A stretch of DNA of 64,000 nucleotides. It comes from Alicyclobacillus mali. Lineage in GTDB: Bacteria > Bacillota > Bacilli > Alicyclobacillales > Alicyclobacillaceae. Within the stretch, counting starts at the first letter, position 1; every line of letters begins with the position of its first letter. The translations under genes and the position numbers were made by a program. The stretch lies in assembly GCF_017329565.1 (NCBI RefSeq), contig NZ_JAFMTT010000008.1. One strand, given 5' to 3'. Shown here piece after piece: positions 42,770-51,534 of the stretch. The notes beneath the pieces were generated by a model. The model saw nothing but the letters and a program-made list of their open reading frames with translations, had not been told where the DNA came from and did no database searches.

Positions 42770-44013
42770 GGGCGGGTTGGATCCTGTTTGAGCCCTTCGA
42801 CCGTTTGGTGGTCAGGGACGGACGGCCTTTCGGTGGCGAGAACCGTACGCTTCGCACGCTGTCATGGCCCCTCCCTCCGACGACGGCGGGGGCCGTGCGC
42901 ACACTGGTGGGTTCTTTGATGTCCAAGGGCGGGCCCGCTTTTACGGACGACCACATTGAGCTCTTGAAACAGATCTCCGTGCAGGGCCCCATGCTTGCAG
43001 TCATGCGAGAATCAGGGTTCCCGAACCTCTTCGTTCCCGCCCCGCGGGACGTGTGGATGGCGCGGACGGGCGATGGCATCAAAGTGGGCGCTATGATTCC
43101 CAAACGAATGGGCTCCGACGCGGGGACGGATCTGAGTCACCTGAGCGCTTTCGCCTGTCCGCCTGGTGCGGATAAGCCCATCTCGCCCCCCGCTTTTTGG
43201 TCGCTCGAAGCGTATGTCCGATGGATGACGTTCGATCACGTCCAATCCAATGGGTTCGAGGCATCCACCGCAGATCCAGCATCAGCTCTGGCTTCATACC
43301 TTGGCTTCGAAACGGCGGGGCAAGCGAGTGGCGAGCGCTCTCTTCATTTCCGATCCGGCCCAGCGGTGGAGTGGCGCACGCACGTGCAGATGGAAGGCGG
43401 ACAGCGAAAGACGGGAGGACTGTTCTCTACCTCCGGCCTCCGCTTCCAACATGATGAGCGGATCGCCTGCTGGGTTGAATTGCCGGACGAGGTCGGGGAC
43501 GTCTTTCAGAGTCGCTCGGATGTTCCAGGCCATCTCGGTGGGGAACGTGGATTGGCGCGCGTGACGTGGCGAGAAGCGAGACAACCTGTGCCGGGCGAAT
43601 GGCGCAGCAGCTCGGCGCTCGCCGAGCCTTACCGCAGCGGCGACTTGCTTCGCCTGGTGTTCTTGACGCCGTGTCCGTTTGCACGAGGATGGTTGCCCAA
43701 GTGGCTCGATGACCGCCTGGAGGGGGAACTGCCGGGCACTCATCTGCGTGTCAGGCTCGAAACGGCCGTGGTGCCTCGATTTGTTCCCGTCTCGGGTTGG
43801 AGTCTCGCGGAACCGCGTGGTCCGAAACCCATGCGAAAGTGTGTTCCCGCGGGTAGCGTATATTTCTTTACCGTCTTGAACGAGGACGCCTATCGGCCGA
43901 TCCGGCCTCTGGATTTATGGTGGTCTTCCGTGGCGGATGATCCGCAGGACGCTCGCGATGGATTCGGCGTTGTCGCCGCAGGACGCTGGGCGTGGGGGGA
44001 GGATGTACTGTGA
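42766..44013 (+). CDS. cmr3: Type III-B Cmr3 (5'-tag-binding RAMP)
   Basis: Cmr3 caps the crRNA 5' handle and contacts Cas10. The N-terminus ILFEPFDRLVVRDGRPFGGE with SWPLPPTTAGAVRTLVG is the Cmr3 signature. The C-terminal DDPQDARDGFGVVAAGRWAW contains the Gly-rich loop. At 415 aa it fits the family. The GTG start overlaps the cmr2 stop (GTGA), and its own stop overlaps the GTG of cmr4. Confidence 0.9.
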   Translation: MRAGWILFEPFDRLVVRDGRPFGGENRTLRTLSWPLPPTTAGAVRTLVGSLMSKGGPAFTDDHIELLKQISVQGPMLAVMRESGFPNLFVPAPRDVWMARTGDGIKVGAMIPKRMGSDAGTDLSHLSAFACPPGADKPISPPAFWSLEAYVRWMTFDHVQSNGFEASTADPASALASYLGFETAGQASGERSLHFRSGPAVEWRTHVQMEGGQRKTGGLFSTSGLRFQHDERIACWVELPDEVGDVFQSRSDVPGHLGGERGLARVTWREARQPVPGEWRSSSALAEPYRSGDLLRLVFLTPCPFARGWLPKWLDDRLEGELPGTHLRVRLETAVVPRFVPVSGWSLAEPRGPKPMRKCVPAGSVYFFTVLNEDAYRPIRPLDLWWSSVADDPQDARDGFGVVAAGRWAWGEDVL

Positions 44014-44903
44014 CCGTCATTCAGTCGTACTGGGTTTATGCGTATTCGCCCATCCATGTGGGGGCGGGACAAGGCACGGGATTTGTGGACCTACCTGTCG
44101 TGCGGGAAAAGGTGACAGGATGGCCGTACCTGCCGGGCACCTCCATCAAAGGTGTCCTTCGCGATGAATGGGAGCGAAAGTGTCGACAAAAGGGTACGCC
44201 GGAGCAAGACGGTTTGAGAGAGGTCCAGCGGGTGTTCGGCACGCAGGAGCGGGCGGGCATCGCGACGTTCACGGATGCCCGCCTGGTGTGCCTGCCGGTC
44301 GCGAGCATGATTGGAACCTATGCGTATGTGACTTGCCCCCTCATCCTGCAGCGCCTGGCGCGGGACATGGCGCTGACAGGTGTTGAAATTCCCGCGTTGT
44401 CACGCGCGGTCGAAACCGATCGGGCGTTGGTTTCAAACAGCTCAAAGCTCGCATTCACGTTTCCGTCGAATCCGGAACCTTCCCTGTACCTTCTGGACTT
44501 TTGCCTGAAGTCGGAGAACTGCGACGTTACAACATCCATCGGCCGACGCATTGCGGAAATCCTATTTGACGACGAGGACTGGCGTCAGACCTTCGTGGAT
44601 CGCTTCGTCGTCGTCCATGATCAACTGTTTCAATTCTTTTCTGAGCATGGAACGCAGGTGGACGCACACATTCGAATGGGCGACAATGGCACCGTTGCCC
44701 AAGGGGCGCTTTGGTACGAGGAGTCCCTGCCGCCGGAGTCCGTGCTCGTTGGACTCGTGTCGGTGGATGACCCGAGGCGCGAGGAAGGGAGCGATTTGGC
44801 GAGTCCGTTTCGCGGGCGGGTGGTTACGCAAATAGGTGGCAACGCGACGACGGGCTGCGGGCAGTCCCTACTCATCTTTGGGCCTGAGAGGGCGGTGGAC
44901 TGA
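44010..44903 (+). CDS. cmr4: Type III-B Cmr4 (backbone RAMP, target-RNA nuclease)
   Basis: Repeated backbone subunit that cuts target RNA every 6 nucleotides. The N-terminus YWVYAYSPIHVGAGQGTGFV is followed by D27-LPV, the position of the catalytic Asp in characterised Cmr4, so slicing should be active. The RAMP Gly loop is at WPYLPGTSIKGVLRDEW, and the C-terminal RVVTQIGGNATTGCGQSLL is typical. GTG at 44010 with GGAGG 7-8 bases upstream overlaps the cmr3 stop (GTGA); an ATG 18 bases earlier lies inside cmr3 and was not chosen. At 297 aa it is normal. Confidence 0.92.
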   Translation: MTVIQSYWVYAYSPIHVGAGQGTGFVDLPVVREKVTGWPYLPGTSIKGVLRDEWERKCRQKGTPEQDGLREVQRVFGTQERAGIATFTDARLVCLPVASMIGTYAYVTCPLILQRLARDMALTGVEIPALSRAVETDRALVSNSSKLAFTFPSNPEPSLYLLDFCLKSENCDVTTSIGRRIAEILFDDEDWRQTFVDRFVVVHDQLFQFFSEHGTQVDAHIRMGDNGTVAQGALWYEESLPPESVLVGLVSVDDPRREEGSDLASPFRGRVVTQIGGNATTGCGQSLLIFGPERAVD

Positions 44904-44904
44904 A

Positions 44905-45315
44905 ATGCACAGCGTGCTTGACTCCGATTTGCAACCGCGCGCGGTTCAATGGTTGCAACGTGCTAAGAACCTCGTTCGTGAAGCGGCCGACACTCGTGTG
45001 CGTTCCGAATATGCGTCATTGGCGCGTGGATTGCCAGCTTTGCTGCATCAATCCGGTCTCTTTCAGACCATCGCCTACTTGGAAAGTCGATCTCGCCGGG
45101 CCTCCAACAATCCCACGGCTCACGGACTCATGCTCGCTCATCTGGCCTCTCTTTTGTCTCCCTTCACTGGAATGAAGGAGCTGAAGACGGATGAGCTTAC
45201 ACAGATGAAACTGCACGAGTATCTCGTCGTATCGCGCCTCTCGCTGGAGGCGGCCTCCTGGTTGAAGCGAATGGTCGAAATCCAGTTTGGCGACGAGGAG
45301 GAGCCGCATGCGTGA
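44905..45315 (+). CDS. cmr5: Type III-B Cmr5 (small subunit)
   Basis: Helical small subunit of 136 aa that lines the target-RNA groove with Cas10. It has the Cmr5 pattern VQWLQRAKNLVREAADTRVR, YASLARGLPALLHQSGLFQT, LSPFTGMKEL and a final helix LEAASWLKRMVEIQF. The ATG at 44905 lies one base after the cmr4 stop. Its 3' end overlaps cmr6 by 8 bases. Confidence 0.88.
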   Translation: MHSVLDSDLQPRAVQWLQRAKNLVREAADTRVRSEYASLARGLPALLHQSGLFQTIAYLESRSRRASNNPTAHGLMLAHLASLLSPFTGMKELKTDELTQMKLHEYLVVSRLSLEAASWLKRMVEIQFGDEEEPHA

Positions 45316-46450
45316 TCGTGACATTCGAGGCCCTCTGGCGCAAGAGAGCATGTGGGAGACGGTAGGGGCCAAGTTGGAGAATCCGGGCCTCGTCTTTCAG
45401 CGATTCGGATTCGCCGGCGTGCATGAACCTCAAGGTGATGCCGGGAGTTTGCTGGCCTCGGCATATGAACGAATTCACAAGGCGTTCTACGCTGCACAAC
45501 AGGGCGATCTCTATCTGCGGGTGTATCAACGGGCCGCGTCGATGCCCAGCATGGGACGTACTCGCCATGTGAGTGGCGAGATCGAGTTTGAAGAACGCGT
45601 GGCAGTGGGCCTCGGCCGCGAGTCGGTGTACGAGGTTGGGCTGATGTTCCATCCCGTGTACGGGGTTCCTTATATCCCGGGCAGCACATTGAAGGGGCTT
45701 TTGTCTCATTTTGTGCACGACGTCGTCGGTCAACAGGGGCGTCATCCGGAATTTCAGCGAGGCGGGGAAGGCCATCGCTTTCTCTTTGGCACCATTGAAC
45801 GAGACGACGAGGAACGGAACCGGGGCGCGTTGATCTTCTACGATGCGCTCATCAAGCCCGAGGCGCTCAAATCCCTGCGACTCGAGGTCATGACCATTCA
45901 TTATCCATCCTATTACCGTGGACTGGACACGCCGCACGGAATGGACGACCCCATCCCAGTCCATTTTCTGAGCCTCGACCGCCCGACGTTTCTCCTCAGG
46001 CTCGGAATGGACTGTGAGGAGGAAAAAGCTGAGGAATGGCTCGCCTGGTCGTGGGACCGGCTGTTGGACGCCCTTTCCCTGTGGGGCGTCGGCGGGAAAA
46101 AGTCGAGCGGTTACGGGCGGGCGAAGCGAAGACAAGCGGAGTCGGTCGGGAGCGAAACAGAAGAGGCCCTGCCGAGTCGGGGATCTGTTCTGCTCGTGAG
46201 GCGGATTCAACCTCCCGATGGGAAACAAGGGATCTGGTTTGAGACAGTGAATCCGCCTCGTTTGTATGGCAACGCAAGCAGTGTGCCTCCGCACCTGGCG
46301 CCAGAAATCGGGGGAACGATGGAGTTGATGATCAAGGAATTTTACCCACATATTGATGCGGAAAGGGTTCTATGGGATAAGCCTCCTGCCGCTCGGACTC
46401 CGTCGAAAGGAGCAGATCGATCCAAGGGACGACCAGGACCTCGGCGGTAG
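45308..46450 (+). CDS. cmr6: Type III-B Cmr6 (RAMP protein)
   Basis: RAMP subunit at the 3' end of the backbone next to Cmr1. The Gly-rich loops are PVYGVPYIPGSTLKGLLSHF and WGVGGKKSSGYGRAKRR, the latter the Cmr6 C-terminal signature. A hydrophilic tail of about 100 residues follows, ending in a basic Lys/Arg/Pro-rich segment not needed for the fold. GGAGGAG four bases before the ATG at 45308 supports this start, inside cmr5. It is the last gene of the operon; glycerate kinase follows after a 27-base gap with its own binding site. Confidence 0.9.
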   Translation: MRDRDIRGPLAQESMWETVGAKLENPGLVFQRFGFAGVHEPQGDAGSLLASAYERIHKAFYAAQQGDLYLRVYQRAASMPSMGRTRHVSGEIEFEERVAVGLGRESVYEVGLMFHPVYGVPYIPGSTLKGLLSHFVHDVVGQQGRHPEFQRGGEGHRFLFGTIERDDEERNRGALIFYDALIKPEALKSLRLEVMTIHYPSYYRGLDTPHGMDDPIPVHFLSLDRPTFLLRLGMDCEEEKAEEWLAWSWDRLLDALSLWGVGGKKSSGYGRAKRRQAESVGSETEEALPSRGSVLLVRRIQPPDGKQGIWFETVNPPRLYGNASSVPPHLAPEIGGTMELMIKEFYPHIDAERVLWDKPPAARTPSKGADRSKGRPGPRR

Positions 46451-46477
46451 ACCTCATCGAATTCGGAGGGCTTTGAG

Positions 46478-47656
46478 GTGACGCACATGACATCCATCGG
46501 CGCGAAAGGTGAAGCTCCCCACATCCTGCTCGCCCCCGATTCCTTCAAGGGCTCGCTCACCGCGCGCGAGGTGGCTGAGGCGATGGCCGAGGGCGTGAGC
46601 CGGGCGTATCCATCCGCCCAGTTGACGCTTGTCCCCATCGCCGACGGCGGCGAGGGTACACTCGATGCGATCGCGACCTCTACCAACGCGCGTTGGTTAT
46701 CGGCGGTCGTCACGACCGCGAGCGGCCAACCTAAGCAAGGCCGTTTCCTTGCCCTCCCCGATGGCACCGCCGTCGTCGAGTGCGCGGAGGCCGTCGGCCT
46801 GCCGGAGGCCCTCCGTTCGGGCGTCGACGTCTGGCACCGCAAGACCGCTGGCGTCGGCGAGATGATCCGGCACGCGCTCGAGACGGGGCATCGCCGCATC
46901 GCGGTGGCGCTCGGGGGATCCGCCACGAACGACGCGGGCGTCGGCATGCTCGCGGCGCTCGGCGTGCGATTCCTCGATGATGCGGACCAGGACGTGCCCC
47001 CGGTGCCGGCGGAGTTTCACCGCGTGGTGCGCGTCGACGTGTCTGGCCTCGATGAGCGCCTCCGCGGCGCCGAGATGCTCGCCGTGTGCGACGTGGACAA
47101 CCCGCTCGCGGGCGAAAACGGGGCCACCACCGTCTTCGGGCCGCAGAAGGGCGTCTCGACCCACGACGTGAGCCACTTGGACGCTGCCCTGACCCACATC
47201 GCGGCATTGTGCGAGGCGGCCTTTGGCCGCAAAGCGGCAGACCTGCCCGGCGCAGGCGCCGCAGGCGGCCTTGGCTTCGCGCTCTACCTTCTAGGCGCCA
47301 CGCGCGTGTCCGGCATTGATTTCGTGCTCGACGCCGTCGGGTTCGATCACGCCCTTCAGCGAGCCGCGCTCGTCCTCACCGGCGAGGGCCGCACCGACGC
47401 CCAGACCGCGCGCGGCAAAGCTGTGGCGGGTGTGGCGCGCCGCGCCCAAGCCCGCGGCGTGCCGGTGTTCTGTATCTCCGGGGCCATCGGCCCGGGCGCC
47501 GAGCAACTGTACGAGCACGGCGTATCCGCCATGTTCTCCATCGCGCCAGGGCCCATCTCGCTGGACGAGGCCATGGCGAACGCCACGTCGCTTCTCGCAT
47601 CGGCGACGGAGAACGCCGTTCGCGCGTGGCTCGCTGGCCGCGCTGGAAAGCCATAG
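46478..47656 (+). CDS. Glycerate 2-kinase (GarK/GlxK family)
   Basis: Phosphorylates D-glycerate to 2-phosphoglycerate. Motifs are APDSFKGSLTAREVAEAMAE, PIADGGEGTLDA, GLGGSATNDAGVGM-like VALGGSATNDAGVGMLAAL, GAGAAGGLGFAL and TGEGRTDAQTARGKAVAGVA, all diagnostic of the type 1 glycerate kinase family. The GTG at 46478 has GGAGGG at 7 bases, and an ATG at 46487 has GAGGTG at 6 bases; both are plausible. It immediately follows cmr6 but is metabolic. It probably belongs with the hexuronate genes downstream, or acts alone. Confidence 0.92.
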   Translation: MTHMTSIGAKGEAPHILLAPDSFKGSLTAREVAEAMAEGVSRAYPSAQLTLVPIADGGEGTLDAIATSTNARWLSAVVTTASGQPKQGRFLALPDGTAVVECAEAVGLPEALRSGVDVWHRKTAGVGEMIRHALETGHRRIAVALGGSATNDAGVGMLAALGVRFLDDADQDVPPVPAEFHRVVRVDVSGLDERLRGAEMLAVCDVDNPLAGENGATTVFGPQKGVSTHDVSHLDAALTHIAALCEAAFGRKAADLPGAGAAGGLGFALYLLGATRVSGIDFVLDAVGFDHALQRAALVLTGEGRTDAQTARGKAVAGVARRAQARGVPVFCISGAIGPGAEQLYEHGVSAMFSIAPGPISLDEAMANATSLLASATENAVRAWLAGRAGKP

Positions 47657-47809
47657 GTCCGCGCGAGCCGGAAGGGCGCGAATCCTCCGTCGCCAACCGA
47701 AAGCGGTGCGCCTCGCGCCGCGGGTCTCGCGCGTGTCCGTGTTGCCAACCGGCCTGCACCATGGCCGCTTTGGCACCTGCCGTGACTCGAACCGCATCTG
47801 CCGCGTTCA

Positions 47810-47818
47810 TGCTACAAT
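47810..47818 (+). promoter_or_regulatory. Extended -10 promoter of the kdgK-eda-uxuA operon
   Basis: TGCTACAAT (TG-N-TACAAT) stands in the 302-base gap 47657-47958 with no clear -35. A small hairpin GGGCGA-TC-TCGCCC follows at 47827-47840. Confidence 0.5.
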
Positions 47819-47865
47819 GGCTTTGTGGGCGATCTCGCCCTCATTCTTTCACATCTTCTAACACA

Positions 47866-47877
47866 CAAGTATACAAG
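47866..47877. promoter_or_regulatory. GntR-type operator candidate (GTATAC core)
   Basis: CAAGTATACAAG has the GTATAC core seen in operators of FadR-subfamily GntR regulators of hexuronate use. It lies about 50 bases downstream of the extended -10, in the leader of kdgK. No GntR gene is in the window. Confidence 0.35.
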
Positions 47878-47958
47878 AGCTGGCACAGGCTCGCGGCGAT
47901 TGCGCGCCGTGCGCACCGCTTTGCGCGCTGGTCGAGCCTGTCGGCGAGGAGGGGCGAG

Positions 47959-48948
47959 ATGGCGGAGCGAGAACCGAGCGACTTACGCGTCTTGACATTT
48001 GGAGAACCGTTGGTGGTCTGCGTACCGGATGGCGCCGGGAAACTGCACCAGGTGCGCCGCTTTCACACGGGTTGTGCCGGCGCGGAACTGAACACCGCAG
48101 TCGGCCTCGCGCGATTGGAGGTCCCCGTCGCGTACATGGCGAAGGTGGGCGATGATCCGTTTGGCGAACAGATCCGCCGTGCGCTGCGCGAGGAAGGCGT
48201 GGATGACCGACTCGTGACAGCTTCCCACCGGTGCCCAACGGGGATCTACTTCAAACAGTGGGCAGGGATCGACGGGCGGACCGAGGTGTTCTACTACCGA
48301 AGCCAGTCCGCCATGGCCGAGGAAGGGTTCGCGACGTATCCAGCCGAGGAGTGGCTTGCGTCGGGCGAAATCAGCTGGGTGCACGGGACGGGCATCACCT
48401 GGATGATCGGTGAGGCGGCCCGCGCGGCGAGCGATGCGCTCTTGGAGGCGGCGCGGCGATGTGGCGCCACTGTCTCGTTTGACATCAACGTGCGCCTCAA
48501 GCTGGCGCCCGAAGACGCGTGGCGGGCACTGCTGGCGGAGGTCGCGCCGAAGGTCACGTGGCTCTTTTTAGGCGACACGGAGGCGGAGATGCTGCTTGGC
48601 ACGGCACGCGCTCAGGAGGTCTGGGCGTCCATCCGGGACCTGGGCTTTGCTGGTGAAGGCGTGATCGTCAAGCGGGGCGCGGAAGGGGCGGAGTGGCTGT
48701 CGGAGGGCGGCGTACTCCACGTGCCGGCGTGGCCCGTCTCGAACGTGGTGGACACGGTCGGCGCGGGGGATGGTTTCAACGCGGGATTCATTGCGGGGCG
48801 GATGAAGGGCTGGACCACCGAGGAGGCGCTTCGGCTGGCGGCGCTCGTCGGCGCGTGCGCCGTGACCGCCGAAGGGGATTATGACGGCTACCCGACGTGG
48901 CGCGAGGCCATGTCGTATCTCGAGGGCCAGGGAGGCGTGGAGCGATGA
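47959..48948 (+). CDS. kdgK: 2-keto-3-deoxygluconate kinase
   Basis: PfkB-family sugar kinase converting KDG to KDPG. It has the N-terminal VLTFGEPLVVCVPDGAGKLH, the substrate-site GCAGAELNTAVGLARLEVPV, and the C-terminal ATP/anion-hole signature DTVGAGDGFNAGFIAGRM with the catalytic Asp. Its location before KDPG aldolase and mannonate dehydratase supports KDG over other substrates. GGAGG is 6-7 bases before the ATG at 47959, and the open frame upstream is non-coding. Its stop overlaps the aldolase start (ATGA). Confidence 0.9.
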   Translation: MAEREPSDLRVLTFGEPLVVCVPDGAGKLHQVRRFHTGCAGAELNTAVGLARLEVPVAYMAKVGDDPFGEQIRRALREEGVDDRLVTASHRCPTGIYFKQWAGIDGRTEVFYYRSQSAMAEEGFATYPAEEWLASGEISWVHGTGITWMIGEAARAASDALLEAARRCGATVSFDINVRLKLAPEDAWRALLAEVAPKVTWLFLGDTEAEMLLGTARAQEVWASIRDLGFAGEGVIVKRGAEGAEWLSEGGVLHVPAWPVSNVVDTVGAGDGFNAGFIAGRMKGWTTEEALRLAALVGACAVTAEGDYDGYPTWREAMSYLEGQGGVER

Positions 48949-49571
48949 ACGTGGTATCGATGCTCGAAGAGGAGAAAATTGTGGCGGTCCTGCGGCGTCT
49001 GCCGTCAGACACGTTTCTCGACGTGGTGCGTGCGCTCGTCGACGGCGGGGTGCGGGCCATCGAGGTGACCATGGACGCGCCGGACGGCGCGGACCTCATC
49101 CGGCGGACGCGCGAGGCATTAGGCGATCGCGTCCTGCTTGGCGCAGGCACCGTGTTCACGCGCGAGCAGATGCAGGCGGCAAAGGAGGCGGGCGCGTCCT
49201 TCTTCGTGTCCCCGCACCTCGATCCCGACCTGATGAAAGCCGCTAAGGAATGGGGCGTCCCGATGGTGCCGGGCGTGCTCACGCCGACGGAGGTCGCCGC
49301 GGCGCTTCGGCACGGCGCGCAGGCGGTGAAGATCTTCCCTGGCAGCCTCGTCGGCCCGGGCTATCTGCGCGATCTCCGCGGTCCGTTCAAGGATCTTAAG
49401 GCCATGGTGACGGGCGGCGTGGGCGAGGACAACGCGCGCGCCTTCCTCGACGCGGGCGCGGTGGCCGTGGGCGTCGGCAGCTCGCTCTTCCCGAAGGCGG
49501 ATCTCGAGGCCCGCGACTACGCGTCCATCTCGAAGCGGGCGGAGCGCCTGGTCCGCCTCGTGCGCGGCTGA
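48945..49571 (+). CDS. eda: KDPG/KHG aldolase
   Basis: Class I aldolase cleaving 2-keto-3-deoxy-6-phosphogluconate to pyruvate and glyceraldehyde-3-phosphate. The Schiff-base Lys is K129 in AVKIFPGSLVGP and the proton-shuttling Glu is E40 in AIEVTMDAP. The phosphate site lies in AMVTGGVGEDN and VGVGSSLF. At 208 aa it is standard. The start is coupled to the kdgK stop (ATGA), with GGAGG nine bases upstream. Confidence 0.94.
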   Translation: MNVVSMLEEEKIVAVLRRLPSDTFLDVVRALVDGGVRAIEVTMDAPDGADLIRRTREALGDRVLLGAGTVFTREQMQAAKEAGASFFVSPHLDPDLMKAAKEWGVPMVPGVLTPTEVAAALRHGAQAVKIFPGSLVGPGYLRDLRGPFKDLKAMVTGGVGEDNARAFLDAGAVAVGVGSSLFPKADLEARDYASISKRAERLVRLVRG

Positions 49572-49586
49572 GGGGAGGATCAGCGG

Positions 49587-50642
49587 ATGAAACTTTCCTT
49601 TCGCTGGTACGGCCCGGACGATCCCGTCACGTTCGAAAAGATCCGGCAGATCCCAGCGTGCGTCGGCATCGTCTCCGCGCTCTACCACGTGCCGCCAGGC
49701 GAAGTGTGGCCCGAAGACGAGATCCGCGAGCTTGTGCGTAGGGTGGAGTCACATGGCTTTCGCCTGACCGTCATTGAGAGCGTGCCGGTGCACGAGGACA
49801 TCAAGCTCGGGCGCCCGGCGCGCGACAGGTACATCGAGGCGTACCAACAGACGCTCAGGCGGCTCGCGAAGGCCGGGATCGACACGGTCTGCTACAACTT
49901 CATGCCGCTCTTTGACTGGATGCGCACCTCGCTCGCCTATCTGCTGCCGGACGGATCGAACTCGCTCGCGTATTTCCACGACGAGGTGGACGAAGCGGCG
50001 CTCCTCTCCGGGCGGGTGAAGCTGCCGGTCTGGAACATCGACGAGGACGGTGAGAAACTGCGCCGCCTGCGGGACGAGTACCGGGAGCGGGGCGACGAGG
50101 GACTCTGGGACAGCCTCGCCTATTTCCTGCGCGCCGTCGCGCCCGTCGCGGAAGAGGTAGGCATTCGCCTGGCCATTCATCCGGACGATCCGCCCTGGCC
50201 CGTCATTGGCATCCCGCGCATCATCGGACGGCACGCGTCGTTCCTGCGCATGTTCGAGATCTGCGACTCGCCTGCAAACGGCGTTTGTTTCTGCTCCGGA
50301 TCGCTCGGTGCAGCGGCGGAGAACGACCTGCCCGCCATCCTGCGCGATCTCGGCGAGCGAAATCGGCTTCACTTCGTCCACCTGCGAAACGTACAGCGCG
50401 TCGGCAAGAAATCGTTTTACGAGTCCGGCCACCTGTCGCGGGACGGATCGGTCGACATGGCGGAGCTCGTGGCCATTCTCGCCCGGCTCGACTACCAGGG
50501 CCCGGCGAGGCCGGATCACGGCCGGATGATCTGGGGCGAGACGGGCATCCCCGGCTACGGCCTGTACGATCGCGCGCTCGGCCTCACGTATCTGAACGGC
50601 CTCTGGGAGGCGTCCCGGGCGTTCGTCGCGAACAGGGTCTGA
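49587..50642 (+). CDS. uxuA: Mannonate dehydratase
   Basis: Dehydrates D-mannonate to 2-keto-3-deoxygluconate, the step feeding KdgK. The UxuA pattern is MKLSFRWYGPDDPVTFEKIR, TVCYNFMPLFDWMRTSLAYL, IRLAIHPDDPPWPVIGIPRI, CFCSGSLGAAAENDLP and ARPDHGRMIWGE. At 351 aa it is normal. It is third in kdgK-eda-uxuA, with GAGGGGAGG upstream. Uronate isomerase and mannonate reductase are not in the window, so the upper glucuronate pathway must be elsewhere. Confidence 0.95.
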   Translation: MKLSFRWYGPDDPVTFEKIRQIPACVGIVSALYHVPPGEVWPEDEIRELVRRVESHGFRLTVIESVPVHEDIKLGRPARDRYIEAYQQTLRRLAKAGIDTVCYNFMPLFDWMRTSLAYLLPDGSNSLAYFHDEVDEAALLSGRVKLPVWNIDEDGEKLRRLRDEYRERGDEGLWDSLAYFLRAVAPVAEEVGIRLAIHPDDPPWPVIGIPRIIGRHASFLRMFEICDSPANGVCFCSGSLGAAAENDLPAILRDLGERNRLHFVHLRNVQRVGKKSFYESGHLSRDGSVDMAELVAILARLDYQGPARPDHGRMIWGETGIPGYGLYDRALGLTYLNGLWEASRAFVANRV

Positions 50643-50678
50643 CGCGGTGGTCTGCGCCGCTCCGCTTTACACCGCCGG

Positions 50679-50684
50679 TATAAT
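50679..50684 (+). promoter_or_regulatory. -10 element candidate before the CysQ-like gene
   Basis: A perfect TATAAT lies 52 bases before the ATG at 50737; no matching -35 was found, so activator dependence or chance is possible. Confidence 0.35.
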
Positions 50685-50736
50685 GGAAGACGGGTGTTGA
50701 TCTTGGCACGAGGTGGATAAGGAGTCGGAGGGGCGC

Positions 50737-51534
50737 ATGGACAAGGCATGGCTCGACGGCCTGGCGGAGGTCGTGCAGGAGGCAGGCCGCCTGGTGGAGG
50801 ACATCGCCAGGCAGGGCTTTGACACGCAATTCAAGCATCCGGAAGAGAGGCGGGACCCGGTCACCACGGCCGATCTCGCCTGTGACGCGTTTCTAAAAGA
50901 GCGGCTCCTCGCGCTGCTTCCGGAGGCCGGTTGGCTGTCGGAGGAGACGAAGGATCGGCCGGATCGCCTGGAGAAAAGCTGGGTGTGGATCGTCGATCCC
51001 ATCGACGGCACGCGGGAGTTCGTCCGCCGCATTCCCGAGTACGCCGTCTCGGTGGCGCTCGCGCGGGACGGCGAGCCGGTGGCGGGCGCGGTGGTGAATC
51101 CCGCGACGGGGGATCTGTTTCTCGGCGCGGTGGGCCTCGGCGCATGGCGGAATGGAACGCCCATGGCCTGTTCCCGCATCCGCGGCGAGCGGCTCACGAT
51201 TCTCGGCAGCCGCTCGGAGATGAATCGCGGCGAGTTCGAGCCGTTTGCCGGCGTCCTCGACGTCCGGGCGGTGGGCTCCATCGCGTACAAGCTCGCGCTC
51301 GTCGCGGCGGGCGAGGCGGATGGCACGTTCAGCCTCGGCCCGAAACACGAGTGGGATATCGCGGCAGGCGTCGCGCTCGTCCTGGCGGCGGGCGGCCGGG
51401 TGCACGACGGCGCCGGGCGACCGTTTCGCTTCAATCAGCCGCACACGCTCACCCGCGGCATCGTGGCGGCCACGCGCGAGGCGTACGGCGATCTCGCCCT
51501 GCTGATTGAGCAGCACGCCCCACGGCGCGCCTAG
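50737..51534 (+). CDS. Inositol-monophosphatase-family phosphatase (CysQ-like)
   Basis: Metal-dependent phosphatase of the FIG superfamily. The metal site reads WLSEETKD, WIVDPIDGTREFVRRIPEYA, and the C-terminal EWDIAAGVALVLAAGG. DPIDGTREF is closer to 3'(2'),5'-bisphosphate nucleotidase (CysQ: DPLDGTKEF) than to inositol monophosphatases (DPLDGTTNF). It may therefore recycle PAP from sulfate assimilation; the substrate is inference. GGAGGGG four bases before the ATG at 50737 defines the start. It converges on the YdcF-like gene with a 4-base overlap. Confidence 0.85.
   Translation: MDKAWLDGLAEVVQEAGRLVEDIARQGFDTQFKHPEERRDPVTTADLACDAFLKERLLALLPEAGWLSEETKDRPDRLEKSWVWIVDPIDGTREFVRRIPEYAVSVALARDGEPVAGAVVNPATGDLFLGAVGLGAWRNGTPMACSRIRGERLTILGSRSEMNRGEFEPFAGVLDVRAVGSIAYKLALVAAGEADGTFSLGPKHEWDIAAGVALVLAAGGRVHDGAGRPFRFNQPHTLTRGIVAATREAYGDLALLIEQHAPRRA

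Noticed and set aside
45197..46351. 384-codon minus-strand frame opposite cmr6
   Set aside because: The plus-strand product has clear Cmr6 Gly-rich loops; the opposite frame is a shadow.
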